Below are positions 23,881-34,750 of a DNA stretch of 64,000 bases, piece by piece. This DNA comes from Rostratula benghalensis (lineage: Eukaryota; Chordata; Aves; Charadriiformes; Rostratulidae): contig VXAI01000196.1 of assembly GCA_013399305.1 (NCBI GenBank), positions 107,197 to 171,196 on the forward strand, in the 5' to 3' direction. The translations under genes were made by a program, and so were the position numbers. Under the pieces are notes generated by a model. The model ran no database searches. It was not told the DNA's origin and worked only from the letters and a program-made list of their open reading frames with translations. How positions within the stretch are numbered: position 1 is the stretch's first letter; the number at the start of each line of letters is the position of its first letter.

Positions 23881-26800
23881 GAAACTGCATAGAAAATTTT
23901 CAGATACAGATAGTAGGTTTGATTGTAGGATGTCTTCTTTAGTTTTGTTTTGTTTCTGGACTTTTGTATGCTCTCATAGAACCTTTGGGTTTTATGATGC
24001 CCTTAGGACCCCATGGTAAATTTTCTTTGAAATAATCTAGGAGAAAATTTTTGTGAAGCTTTTGCTGCAGTGATATTGACAAAGTGATCACACATGGTGA
24101 TGGTAAAGGGGTATGTATTATTGCATGGTTTACATTCTTGCATTCTCATAAAAACGGATTCTCTAGTATAAAAGGGATTTCCATTAAACTCATAGTATTG
24201 CTGTTATTAGCTTGGAATAAGGAAAAATAGAACTAGCACAGGCATTTTCAAGGAGAAATGTGGGTCCTTGCTACAGACTGAAGGAAAATTTTCTGCTTGC
24301 AGGAGTCCTTTATTTCATTTTTTATTTCAGTCTATAAATGTGAATAATTTGCTTGGTAGAACAAATAAAAGGTTACTTTTTATTTTGGCCAAATACCAAT
24401 TAGTTTAACAATATACTCTATCTTTCTGTGTATCTATCTTTCTGTGTAATTATTTAAGATCAGACATTATTCTTGACTGGTTTGCCTCAGTGAACATGAA
24501 AGGGAAAAAAACAAACAAACAAACAAAACAAGCAAAAACACATTCAGTCACTTTTGTGTCCAATTTATTAAATTGTTATCAGATAAAGAAGAAAAGTATA
24601 ATTTAACTTCATTAGTATATCCCAATAGTCAAAGTGTGCTGAAGAATCTTAGAACAGAAACCAATTTGCTTGGCCAACAACTCTATATTACTCTACCTCT
24701 CACTGAACACAACAAAAAGCTATGCTATTTCATACAGTATTACAAATGAACTGTTTTATATACAGGCTTTACTGTACTAGGGAATATATTTATAGACCCC
24801 ATTTCTTCTGTGGCTTGCAGCCTATTTAGCTCCTCTGAGCTTAACAGGACAAATTCGGTATCTCCTTTAAATGCCTTGAAATCAAAGTAATTTTGTTTTC
24901 ATGATGCAATAACTCTACTATGTTGTCTCACTTAGAATTAAACAATTTCTGAGAAACTCTTTTTCATCCTTTCTTATTATTGAACTGACCTCACAACAAC
25001 AGAATAGTTTTCCACATGATAACTCTGCTGTTCTTTTTCTTAGGAATCCTGTCAGTATTTCAATCTTCTGTTTCCACCTTTTTAAAATTTTCAGGTGCTC
25101 TATCAAGGCCCATTCAAATGTATTTCTATTTTTAGTCTAAATTCCTTCCAGACACTTAGTGCAATACTAAGCACAGCTAAATGTCCTGCAGAAGTAGCTG
25201 TACAAAGGGACTACATTTCAGGAAGCAAAGACTTTTTTTTAATTTTATTTTATTTTTTTCCAGATTAAAGGTGCATGTCTTTCATATCATGTCTCATTAC
25301 TCTTTTTATTTTTTTTTCCCTTTTCCCAGATTTTAGTACTGTGTTTATGTTGAATCTGGTAAATTTTGTATAAAGGAAAAGAATAATATAAAAATTTAGA
25401 TTTTACAACACTCATGATCCAGAAGTTCACAAAACTAATAGGATTTAAAGTTAAACTCACACATAAATGCTTTCCTGAGGTAGCATTATGCCAGGGTAAC
25501 AGCATGGATTGCGTTTGCTGCATTTCCACAGGTAAACGGCACAGAGGGGGTAGCTACAGGATATTAGATATATTTAAATCAGAAACTGTTTCCTTTTCAT
25601 TTTGGTGGAAAGGCTTATGACAATATTGAAAATGAAATTGTATCCTCTTTATTTATTTAATCCAAAAGCTAATAAAGAAACTAATTTCCTAAAATAATAA
25701 GACTGCTGGTAGATAAATTCTTTTAGTCAGCCATCACATCTCTGTCAAGTGGAGGATGGACATATTTCAGGGATGGTCCTGATAAGGCGCTTTGTTAGTA
25801 TGGTGAGCCTTGTCTATCAGTCTCCAGATTTATAAGCCTCACTTTGTTAGTTAAGAGCATGTGTATGCACAAGGGCAAGAGCATGACATTGATTTCTTTA
25901 GGAGCTCCTATTCAAAATCAATGGAAAAGTGTGTTTAAAAATGGAAGGTATGTTATGGTACTAGAATGCAATATCTTACAAACTGATCCAAAAGACCCTT
26001 AGGTTAAGTTTCATCACCTAGAGTTTAGGCAACCAGGCAAGAGAGCCATTTTGACTCCTATTTGTGATCAATGTAGAGAAATAGGTACCTTTCTTTTTCA
26101 ATCTGAAATGTGATTTAGCCTTTGTACCCAGACAGAGTAGTCAGGGAAACGCTCGGTTAACCATTTTCTCTGGTCATATGTAAATATTCCTGTCTGTAAA
26201 TAGTTCTCTTTATTATTTTTTCCCCTTAAAAGTTCTACATTTCTTCCTGTTTCAACAGCTTCCTTTTAAAATAATGTTGCTAAAAATATTGCCAATGTAA
26301 GTACAAGTGTAAAGTGAGAAAAAGTGTAAAGTAAGAATTTTCTCTCAATAAAAACAAGGCAAATTTCTATTTTCCAATACCATTTAGGAAGACCATTTCA
26401 ATACCAATACCTTTGTATTTGACCCATGTCCAATACTAAGTAAATGGTTCCCAGATTCTCAGCCTTTTACTTTGGAAAACTCAGTAGATTTATTTGCACT
26501 GTTTTTCATCCACCAATAAAAATCTAGCATGTACAGAATACCTTTTACCAACATGTTCTTGCCATGCCTAAATAAAAAATAACAGCCATTTGATTAGATG
26601 AACAATCCAAAGGTTAATATTCCAAAATTCATTTTGTCTAATTTTGCATACACTTTTTGAATTGGATCAAAAAATCAACTGGCATGATAAGAATATAAAA
26701 CAATGACTAATTATACTAGTTATCTCTTGGACTGATAGTGAATTGTATCATAATTTTAGTGAAGATGAAAACATTTGAATGCATAGTTGGAAATGGTGAT

Positions 26801-28022
26801 TGCAACTACAGAGATATTACAATTATTAATCTTCCTTTATTTATTATTGCTTAAATGGTACCTAAAAAATCCAACCAGGATTTCAGCTCTACTCCATTAG
26901 CTTCAGAAGGAATGCATAGCAGAAGACAACTTATGCCCTTAAAAATTTATAATCTGAGTGGAAAAAAAAAAAAAAATTCTGGGAGGAAGGAACAGAGGCA
27001 CAAAGAGACTAACAGGGAAATCCTAGCCCAATTAAAAGAAATTGAAGTTTTGCTGTGACCTTAAACGGTACTAGGATTTCAGCATAAACGGTTTTCCAAA
27101 GACACACAGGGAACGTGTGTCTGAGCTTGGAAGTGGACTTTGATCTCTACAAGACCCTCTTACTTGATTTAATGTAAATCTGTTCCACAAAGGGATATAA
27201 TTTCATACATAAGTTAGTAGGACTTATTGGCTTCTGAACTAATTACACAAGGTAATTTTTTTGTTGCTGTTGTTGTATGGCATAATAATAATAGTAGCAA
27301 TAAGGATTATGAAGATGGACAGAAACTAAATTGTTAGTTTCAGAAAGATTTTTAAGGAACTTCATCCCATGCTTATTTGCTGTGTCTTAGACTCCTGAGT
27401 GTCTATGTTATTTAAATAAGAGGAAATTTGGACATTTTTTAAACAGTATGTAGGCACAATGAAACAAAACCACAGAACTAATGTATTTGATCATCCACCC
27501 CTCTCTCTCCTTCCTTGTTGCTCTTCTATTATGAGGAAAAACCATTAAAAGTGTCTTAGCACTTGAGCAATACAGAAGAAAAATCCATTTCTTTTACTCC
27601 TTCAACCCTCCACCTTAGATGGGAAGAGGGCAGAATTGAGCAGTGTCCCTTTAAATTGCCTTTGATTCCAGCATATAACTCTTCTCCTGGGCTTTAGTGC
27701 CATATTGTAATGTTAAAGTGTAAAACTGCATCTGCTGAGGCATTTGGCTGGAAAAGCAAGTATGTCAACTGCTGTCCCTAGCTGCCATCACACATATGGA
27801 TTTTCTGTGTTCAGTTCTGCCATCTGGTAGTTAGACCTAAATTCACTCCTCATTGAATAAGGACTATCTACCATATTATACTTCGTTCTATATGCTATCC
27901 CTTTTCATAGCCTTGTTTTATGAAATTTTATATGGTGTTTGTGTGTCCCATATGTGTGAAAATGTTGAAAGTGTTTGGAAATATTGAGAAAACACTTTAT
28001 CTCTTGATATACCCCAACCAAA
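23881..28022. other. Unique AT-rich DNA, no gene seen
   Basis: No transposon was recognised between the CR1 copy and the purine-pyrimidine tract. Minor features are a (CAAA)n patch at 24509-24538, an A15 run near 26961-26975, and a doubled 'tatctttctgtgta' near 24419-24448. The open frames at 24918-25106, 25287-25620 and 26855-27058 lack motifs. Confidence 0.5.
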
Positions 28023-28107
28023 CATGCACACATATGTGTGTGTTTGTATGAACATGCACATGCATACACGTACATGTGTGTGCTCACGCGCGCAAACACA
28101 CACACAC
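28023..28107. repeat. Alternating purine-pyrimidine (CA/TG/CG) tract
   Basis: About 85 bp of mostly alternating purine-pyrimidine sequence, mixing CA, TG, ATGC and a CGCGCG core ('ctcacgcgcgcaaacacac', 28083-28101). Such tracts favour left-handed Z-DNA and are slippage-prone. It is an impure microsatellite. The cysteine- and histidine-rich minus-strand frames across it are artefacts. Confidence 0.88.
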
Positions 28108-28796
28108 CTACTTTGTCCAGGGGAAAAGCAATATGCAATTCTGCTTAAAAGCATGATGCTGCATATGTAACTTCCAGTGCTGTTGATTAGAACTTGGAAA
28201 TGAACAAAACAATCTATAAACAGAAACTAGCATCATTTGAGAAGGAACACTTAACAACATAATGACGAAGTGGGTTAATATCCCTTGCGGTTTCTTTCCT
28301 TACTTGTGACATCTTTGGTGGTAGTTCGATCTGGTGACATTTTCTTCCTTCAGTACTATTTTGTCATAGGAATAAAGCACTGGGGTTTTACGGTTTTCTA
28401 CCAAAGCAGGTGCAGCTGTGTCGGTTTGACTTTTTCAGTCCTTAAGTGCCTTACCTATCATTCCTTCTCTTTGCCAGTCTCTCCTTACGTCTCCACTTGC
28501 AACAGTTTTTAGCATGAGTTGCTGGGTTAGTAAAAAATGCACATCATTGAAAATCTGGAAATCTAAAGAGTCTGCAACACCTGAGGAGAGATGGAGCTCT
28601 CTATTGTTTTCAAGGGCAAGGACTAAAACAAGCGCTATTTTGCTCTAGGAGCCCAAAAAAGGGGATAAGATGAACTCAGATCTCTGCTGGTGCCAAGATT
28701 TCAGGTATTGCTAGGATTACTACTGTCAGTTTTTAGTTTTGATGTTTTAAGAATTGTACTGTTTACTAGAGACTAATGACATGACAACTTCCTTTT
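28108..28796. other. Spacer, no gene seen
   Basis: Mixed-composition unique sequence with one 75-codon plus-strand frame (28285-28512) that I do not recognise. No repeat was identified. Confidence 0.45.
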
Positions 28797-29560
28797 AAAC
28801 ATATAACCTGGATGAGGAGATGGAGTGTATCCACAGCAAGTTCATTGATGATACCAGACTGGGAGGGATGGCTGACACTCTGGAAGGCTGTGACATCATC
28901 CAGAGTGACCCGGACAGGCTCAAGAGCTGGGCAGAGAAGAAAGTAATGAAGTTCAGTAAGAGAAGTGTAGGGCCCTGTGTGTGGGGAGGAAGAATTCCAG
29001 GCACTGATATAGGTTAGGGTGGACTTCTGGAAAGCACTTCTGAGGAAAAGGACCTGGAGGTCCTGGTAGATAGTAAACTGTCCATAAGCCAGCTATGTGC
29101 CCTTGTCACCAAGAGGACCAGTGAAATTCTGGGCTGTATAGAGTAGTGTCCAGTAGGTCAACAGAGGTCATTCTCGCCCTCTACTCTGCACTGATGAGGT
29201 CACACATGGAATACTGCATCCAGTTCTGGGCTACCCAGTTCAAGAGAGAAAGGGAACTACTGCAGAGAGTCCAGCGGAAGGCAACAAAGATGATTTAGGG
29301 ATTGGAGCTTCTCCCCAATGAAGAAAGGCTGAGAGAGCTGGGACTCTTTAGCCTGGAGAAGAGAAGGCTGAGGGGAGACCTTATTATGCTTATAAGTATC
29401 TAAAAGGTGCATTGAAGGAGGATAGAGCCGGACTCTTTTCAGTGGTTCCCAGTGACAGGACAAGACACAAATGGCACAAGTTGGAACATAGGAAGTTCCA
29501 TTCAAATATACAGAGCAAGTGAAACTCGTCCTGTGAAAATGGTGGTGGAAGTAGGAACCT
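28797..29560 (+). mobile_element. CR1 LINE ORF2 reverse-transcriptase part, truncated at both ends
   Basis: The plus strand encodes the CR1 reverse-transcriptase palm and thumb. The first part (28820-29017) reads ECIHSKFIDDTRLGG, where FIDD (28841-28852) stands for the usual F/YADD catalytic box, followed by DRLKSWAEKKVMKF. Later pieces match the CR1 blocks for '[16 protein letters not shown]' (about 29318-29370), broken by stops and frameshifts. Similarity stops near 29560 at the 'ctgtgaaaatggtgg' motif, so roughly the last 200 bp of CR1, including the octamer tail, are missing. Loss of the 3' end is unusual for a LINE normally truncated at its 5' end and implies a later deletion. Confidence 0.95.
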
Positions 29561-29743
29561 TCAGAATCAATCCATCTGACCTTTCTGATGTTTATTTCAG
29601 CAAGAGATAAAACATACTCTTAAAGTACCTTATCTTTTTCATAAACGCCAAGTGTATAGCCCATTCTAAGTAAAGGTCTGAGATCTGGTGAGATGAATCC
29701 CATGCTATTGTTAGGTTAACCTTGAACAACTGTGAGATATAGG

Positions 29744-29778
29744 AACAAACAAATAAACAAACAAACAAACAAACAAAA
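29744..29778. repeat. (CAAA)n microsatellite
   Basis: About eight CAAA units with one AATA interruption. Confidence 0.94.
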
Positions 29779-29873
29779 GTCCTAGCCAGATGTCGAGAAA
29801 ATAAGTCTCAGCTGTGAGCTGTAATGAAGTAAGTACAGATGTCCCAAAAGAAATGATGGAAGTAATTGAGTTT

Positions 29874-29894
29874 AAAAAAAAAAAAAAAAAAAAA
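29874..29894. repeat. A21 homopolymer
   Basis: Uninterrupted run of 21 A. There is no polyadenylation signal or gene-like body just upstream. Confidence 0.94.
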
Positions 29895-30937
29895 GAAAGG
29901 ATGCATTATTAAGGCCTTTGAAGTTATAATGCAAAGGAAAATCATCTGCTGGTGTGAATGAGACAGAAAAATGTCTTTATATATTTTTTACGCTATCCTA
30001 TTTTACTTTATATTATAGATTATTTTTTCCCTTTCTCTTTTGTTCACCCCCCAGGCACTTTGTTTGATCTCTTACATCACATAAGTGGCTCTTCGTTGCT
30101 TCCCTTATTTGCATTTATTTATCTTCTGGTGACTGCATCACTATACAATGAAACAAAATTATTGAACCTTGAAACAGTTCTAGATTGCAAAGATGACACC
30201 ATAGTAAATTCACATTTGAAATAAAACCTAATCAAATATTACGAGAGGATATGTATCAAATCAACCTCCCAAGAGTGTTTGCATTATAAACTTAATTTTT
30301 CAGGACTATGTTTGCATTATAAACGTCCAGCCAAGTTCACCTCCAGTGCAACTTGTACCAAAGTCAACAGAGTTACGTCAAGAATTACCTGCAGCCTATT
30401 TATCTATTGTAGGATAGTTTAATTCATCTATTAGCTTTAACTTTTGTAATGCTAGAGATAGCGAAAGCCTGTAGATAAGATATGTTTGTAGAATTATATT
30501 AAACTAAATATTGAGATTTTTTTCTTTATCTAATTTCTTATTTAAATACAGATAAACAAAGAAAACAAATCTGCGGATGTTACATAGAAACCTTTGAGGT
30601 GTTTTTGTTTTTCTCACACCAAATGCAATCAAATAATCAATCCATTGCTGAGCAGAACATACACTGAAATTGTGTGTCTAATCTTAGATATAATTGAGAA
30701 CTGAGGCAACAAGAAAATTTAAAAATCTAAAAGTTGAACTCTTTTAACAAAAAAGATACTGAAACTAACTTTGTCCCTCAACTTGAATTGCTTATGCTCT
30801 TTGCAACATTGTGCACCGGGAGCTATGGTTGCTATTGATAAGCAAACACTTTTGTTATCAAACAAACAATTTTAAGTTATCAAAAAAGAGGATTAATTCA
30901 TCTAGTTCTTAAGTGTACTTTGTCTCTTCATCTCCAG
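29895..30937. other. Unique AT-rich DNA, no gene seen
   Basis: It contains an 88-codon hydrophobic plus-strand frame (29958-30224) that is not recognised, and a 16-bp perfect direct repeat ('tgtttgcattataaac' at 30276-30291 and 30309-30324, period 33). No transposon was seen. Confidence 0.45.
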
Positions 30938-31007
30938 GTACCATTTACAAAATGGGTGAAGAAAATCCAAACTTTACCAGAAATAAATGGTCAAACAAAA
31001 TCAAAAG
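30938..31007 (+). other. Candidate 70-bp coding exon
   Basis: A pyrimidine-rich acceptor ('tttgtctcttcatctccag', ending 30937) precedes 70 bp closed by 'tcaaaag' and the donor-like 'gtagaa'. Two of the three frames are open across it. The first reads VPFTKWVKKIQTLPEINGQ and three more residues, a plausible basic soluble segment. I cannot match it to a known protein. The donor is mediocre, and with the length giving phase 1 it would need in-frame partners outside this window or undetected within it. Chance is quite possible. Confidence 0.22.
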
Positions 31008-31344
31008 GTAGAACTCTTCCACTTATGGTTTTCTTCAATTTTTTAAGGCACAGTATTTGAGATGATAGGCTACATATCACATATGGAATGAGGTTAGCGT
31101 GGCTATTATCTCCTCCAAGTGGTCTTACACAAAAATCATAAAAGAAAAACTAAACTGGAAGGCCTCTGGTATAGTGTGTGCATGAGGATAAGAATTCAAA
31201 AAGGCAAACAAAATTTTCAGACTATGCTAGTAGTAGCTCAAGCTGCAAACAGAGGCAGAAGAAAAGCCTTGAAAGCTTACACTTAAATCTTTTATCAGAT
31301 GTTCACCACTGATTTCCAACAAAACTGTCAGTCTTCCTGAGAAA

Positions 31345-31452
31345 GCTCTGAATAACCTGATTGACCTCATAGCTGACCCTAGTTTGAGCAACAGTTTGGA
31401 CTACATGATCTCCTGATGTCCCTGCCAACCTGAATTATCCTGTGACCCTACC
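31345..31452 (+). mobile_element. CR1 LINE 3' end, old subfamily
   Basis: The plus strand carries a diverged CR1 terminus. It shows 'ctcatagctgaccctagtt', 'tttgagcaacagtttggac', 'atgatctcctgatgtccct', 'gccaacctgaattatcctg', then a degraded octamer around 31438-31452. The wording (gacctcctgaggtcccttccaacctgaatta type) marks a subfamily different from the copies at 58077 and 62466. Only about 110 bp remains. Confidence 0.8.
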
Positions 31453-31882
31453 ATTTTATGTTATGATAAAGTGCACACCACAATCCTAATGTGGTCAACA
31501 CCTGTAAGACACACATATTTACCACAGAGACCCTAAAGTAAGGGAATTATATGCATGGTTGCAGTACCCATAGGTGCTGCAGTTGAACCACACAGGAGAT
31601 ATATTGGCCACATCCAGAACTGGTAGTTGTTCTTCTCCCTGCTCTCCCGCCCCCAAAAGATTGTGTAACATGTGTGATGTGTGATCATACCTGCTTTACC
31701 TGTTTCCTGCACCGAGAAGTAAAAAAGATAAAAGCTGTCAAAAGCATAGCAATATCATCAGAGACAGAATATTCTTCAAGAGTCTGCCACAGAAACCCCC
31801 CCCTGGCTGTGATATTTGGTCAGTTAAAAGCATCTCAGTAGAAAAGCGAAACTTCTCTCCCTTAAGGGTCAGAGTTCGGCTC

Positions 31883-32464
31883 TCAGACAAGTACAGGAGA
31901 GGAAAGGCGAATGAAGAACTGGGGTGGAAAGCAAACCTGAGAACTCTGGAGCAGTAGTTTGTTCTTTCCATGTTTTCTGAAACACTTTGCTCTTTTCAGT
32001 AGTAGTTCATTCTGTCCATGTTTTCTGAAACACTTTGCTCTTTTCAGTCTGGGACCCTGCGTGCACCCAAATACTTCCAGCAGTGTGCTGCCCAGACAGT
32101 CGTCTGCTCCTTCTACATTTACACACTGAGCTCTGACACATGGATGAAATACTTGCAAGTGTTCAGCAAACTGGTAAATAAATACCCTGTCTGTGCTGGG
32201 CTGTCTTTTCTTCTGCTTAATTAGAGAAGGGGCAAGCCAACATCCAGCACATTTTAATTTGCATGGACAAATGCTGCATATAGCATAAAAGATGCAGCTT
32301 AAACATACACACACAAGTACTTCACATCTGTCTTGATATATTACACGTTTATAAATAATAGAGGTAAATAGTAGGGTGGAGGATATTTTGGCATTCAGGT
32401 TTTTAAGACACTTGTGTAACCATTTATGCACTTCTTGTAGACAGACAGTCCTAAAAAACTGCAA
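31883..32464 (-). other. 193-codon open frame, longest in window, unrecognised
   Basis: An uninterrupted minus-strand frame of 193 codons, well above the other non-repeat frames here. The N-terminal half is cysteine-rich (CVCLSCIFYAICSICPCKL) and could form a membrane segment. The C-terminal half contains two tandem 16-residue units, LKRAKCFRKHGQNELL and LKRAKCFRKHGKNKLL, made by the 48-bp duplication at 31952-32047. I recognise no family. The frame has no neighbour, promoter or splice context that argues for translation, and the plus strand contains AATAAA at 32178-32183. It may be a chance frame or lie within an unrecognised repeat. Confidence 0.25.
31952..32047 (+). repeat. 48-bp tandem duplication, two copies
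   Basis: Units 31952-31999 and 32000-32047 are nearly identical. The last 32 bases, from 'ccatgttttctgaaacac' to 'gctcttttcag', match perfectly, and differences lie in the first 16. Because 48 is a multiple of three the minus-strand frame stays open across both copies. The accumulated differences argue for a real, not recent, duplication. Confidence 0.93.
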
Positions 32465-34585
32465 GGTGAAGATTTAAGTAGTCAGTGCCTCTCTAAGCAA
32501 ACGCAGGATGCCAAGGACTCACTTCAGAGGAGAAAAGGGCATTGTCGAGAGTGAATCACTTGTGAATCATCGCTGTGAACTTTTCCAGGAATGCCAGTTT
32601 GGTCATTGCAATGTGAACTTCAGAGCACAGATTTTATATGCATAGGACTGTCATAAATAAATCATAGGAAAACGTAATGAGAAAATGTGTAGCACGATGT
32701 AACGCAAACGTCCATATGGAAGATCAACAGCAGAACTTAATAACTCAATTCAGTGAAGGTCTGTGTAAGGAAAAGCCAGTGATCTGTGTTCCCTGTGCTA
32801 CAGGACTTGAAGAATCATGTGAGTTTATTGCAAGTTAATTTACTATCCAAACTCAAATGCTTATGTCATTGATTAACAGCAATTCCAAATAAACAAAGAG
32901 GTTCCAAATAGATAAATATGTTTTATTATCTGCTTGTTCGTAGGATGTGAGATGCCCTGAGATCAAAATTAGCCATAGATATTCAGTCCATCTCGAGCTC
33001 TTACCTAAAAGAATGTGATGAACAAGGGTTGATATATTTTCCTGGATTTGAAGGCTGCAGGGATTCTCAAAGCTGTAGCGTTGAAGCAGGGCAGGGGAGA
33101 GGGACTTTCCCATGTTAACATTGACTTATTTGACCAAGTCTTAGAGACCACATTTTCAGGACTCCTTTACAACCAGGTTTTCAGAAAGAATTCAACCTTC
33201 AGTCTGTGCATAGCTGAATTCTGATGGAAATTTCCTCTAGTCATACACACCATGCTTTTTTCCTCCTTTTTTTTTTCCCCCTCTAAATATAACCCTTTTA
33301 AGAGCACTCTGATTCAACTTTTATGAGGAAGAAGAGTAAAATCCTCCCTTCTCTATTTATTTCTTGCCAAATTAGACAAAACTTTTGTTCAGGGAGTGCT
33401 GTTTGGCAGAGTATTGGTTTGACATAGGTACTCAAGATGTTTGGCTACTGTTAACAGAATATAGAATAAGTTTGTCTCTTCTGAGAAACTTCCCATTTAA
33501 AAGCAGCATAAGTCAAAAAAAGTATCAAGAAATAAAGTAACCTTTCAAGCCCATTGTTGAGACCAAAAGACAGTGATAATAATCCAAACTGTTCTGCTAC
33601 TGATGAAAACCAATATACTGAGATTGGTATGGCAAAAATGGTATCACACCATTCTCTACCAATCCATTTCTTTTGATATAAAAGGCTCTTTCCTTCCCTC
33701 TTTATGAGTGAAAAACTATTAATGACATTTCATAAGTTATTCCTTGGACACACACCAAATCAACTGCACTATTAAGGATATAGGAAAAAGATTTTTTGAT
33801 AGCATTATTGATATAATTAAGTTGCTTTTTCCATTTCTACAATTACATGACAAGAAAGTGTTAACTCTGAAATATATTAAAGGCAAGATTATGTTGTCTG
33901 AACAATGCCATCTATTCAGATGACCTATGAAGTCTGAGATATCAAAATGGGAATGACAAAATGTGACATACAATTTATATGAAATCTAAAGTCTTCCAGA
34001 GTGTTGGCTGGAGACCTAGCCACTAGTAATCTCTCCAGACATTGAAAATAGGACTAATATATGAGGAGAAGTATGTGTGGCAAGCAATAAACTTAAAAGA
34101 AAGCTCCTGAGTTGTCAAGATCTGATTTGGCTGTTTGGTCTTTATCTGAATTATGAAAAATATTGTGAGAAATAGCTTAGGGATGGTGTTTTATTTATTT
34201 TATTATATTGTAATTTACTATCTGTTTTTTTCACATACATACACTTTGACTTTGCATTGTATCTCTGGCAGAAGACCCTTGTGAAAGGACAGAAGGGAAA
34301 ATATCACCTCTAGGAGAGAACAGGGAAATAAGATCTGAATGAATAACTTGAACCTGTCTGTTATCAGTTAATCTGTTTGTCTATCTATCTGCCTTTGTAA
34401 ACTGTCACTTGTATAAAAAAATAATAAAAAAAATTCAGCACTATGTTGGTCTTCAAAGAAAGGCAGAATCCTTTCAAATTTGAAGCTGAAAGTAACCACT
34501 GACTGCAATTATGTGCTGTAACAGTAGCAGATAGTTTTAGAGATCATTGGAACAGCATTAAGAAGTATTTTATGCCTTATACTTG
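32465..34585. other. Unique AT-rich DNA, no gene seen
   Basis: No transposon was recognised. The open frames at 32853-33113 (minus, 86 codons) and 33737-33973 (minus) have no motifs. Confidence 0.5.
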
Positions 34586-34599
34586 AAAAAAAAAAAAAA
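34586..34599. repeat. A14 homopolymer
   Basis: Short A-run about 40 bp upstream of the MIR-like element. Confidence 0.85.
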
Positions 34600-34639
34600 G
34601 TCTTATTCAACTTCAGAGCCTACTACGATGTCTATACTG

Positions 34640-34750
34640 CAGGAGTTCTGGACTGTAGTATTGACCTTGGAAAAGTCATCTCATTTCTCCATGCCTTGGT
34701 TACCCATCTACAAAATGGGAGGTGTAATATGTCTTTCCTGTCTACTTACA
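34640..34750 (+). mobile_element. MIR-like SINE, decayed
   Basis: The plus strand follows the MIR core order: 'gaccttggaaaagtcatct' (for GACCTTGGGCAAGTCACTT), 'catttctccatgccttggt' (for CCTCTCTGTGCCTCAGTTT), 'acccatctacaaaatggga' (for CCTCATCTGTAAAATGGG), then 'aatatgtctttcctgtctac' (for AATAGTACCTACCTC). MIR-type SINEs predate the amniote radiation and survive in birds as old remnants. The tRNA-derived head is not clear. Confidence 0.72.

Noticed and set aside
23532..23892. Plus-strand open frames of 82 and 107 codons
   Set aside because: They run antisense to the CR1 ORF2 frame at 23556-23855, whose motifs are clear on the minus strand.
29257..29505. 82-codon minus-strand open frame
   Set aside because: Antisense shadow of the CR1 thumb region.
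29580..29894. Processed pseudogene suggested by the A21 run
   Set aside because: No polyadenylation signal, coding-like body or flanking duplication was found upstream of the A-run.
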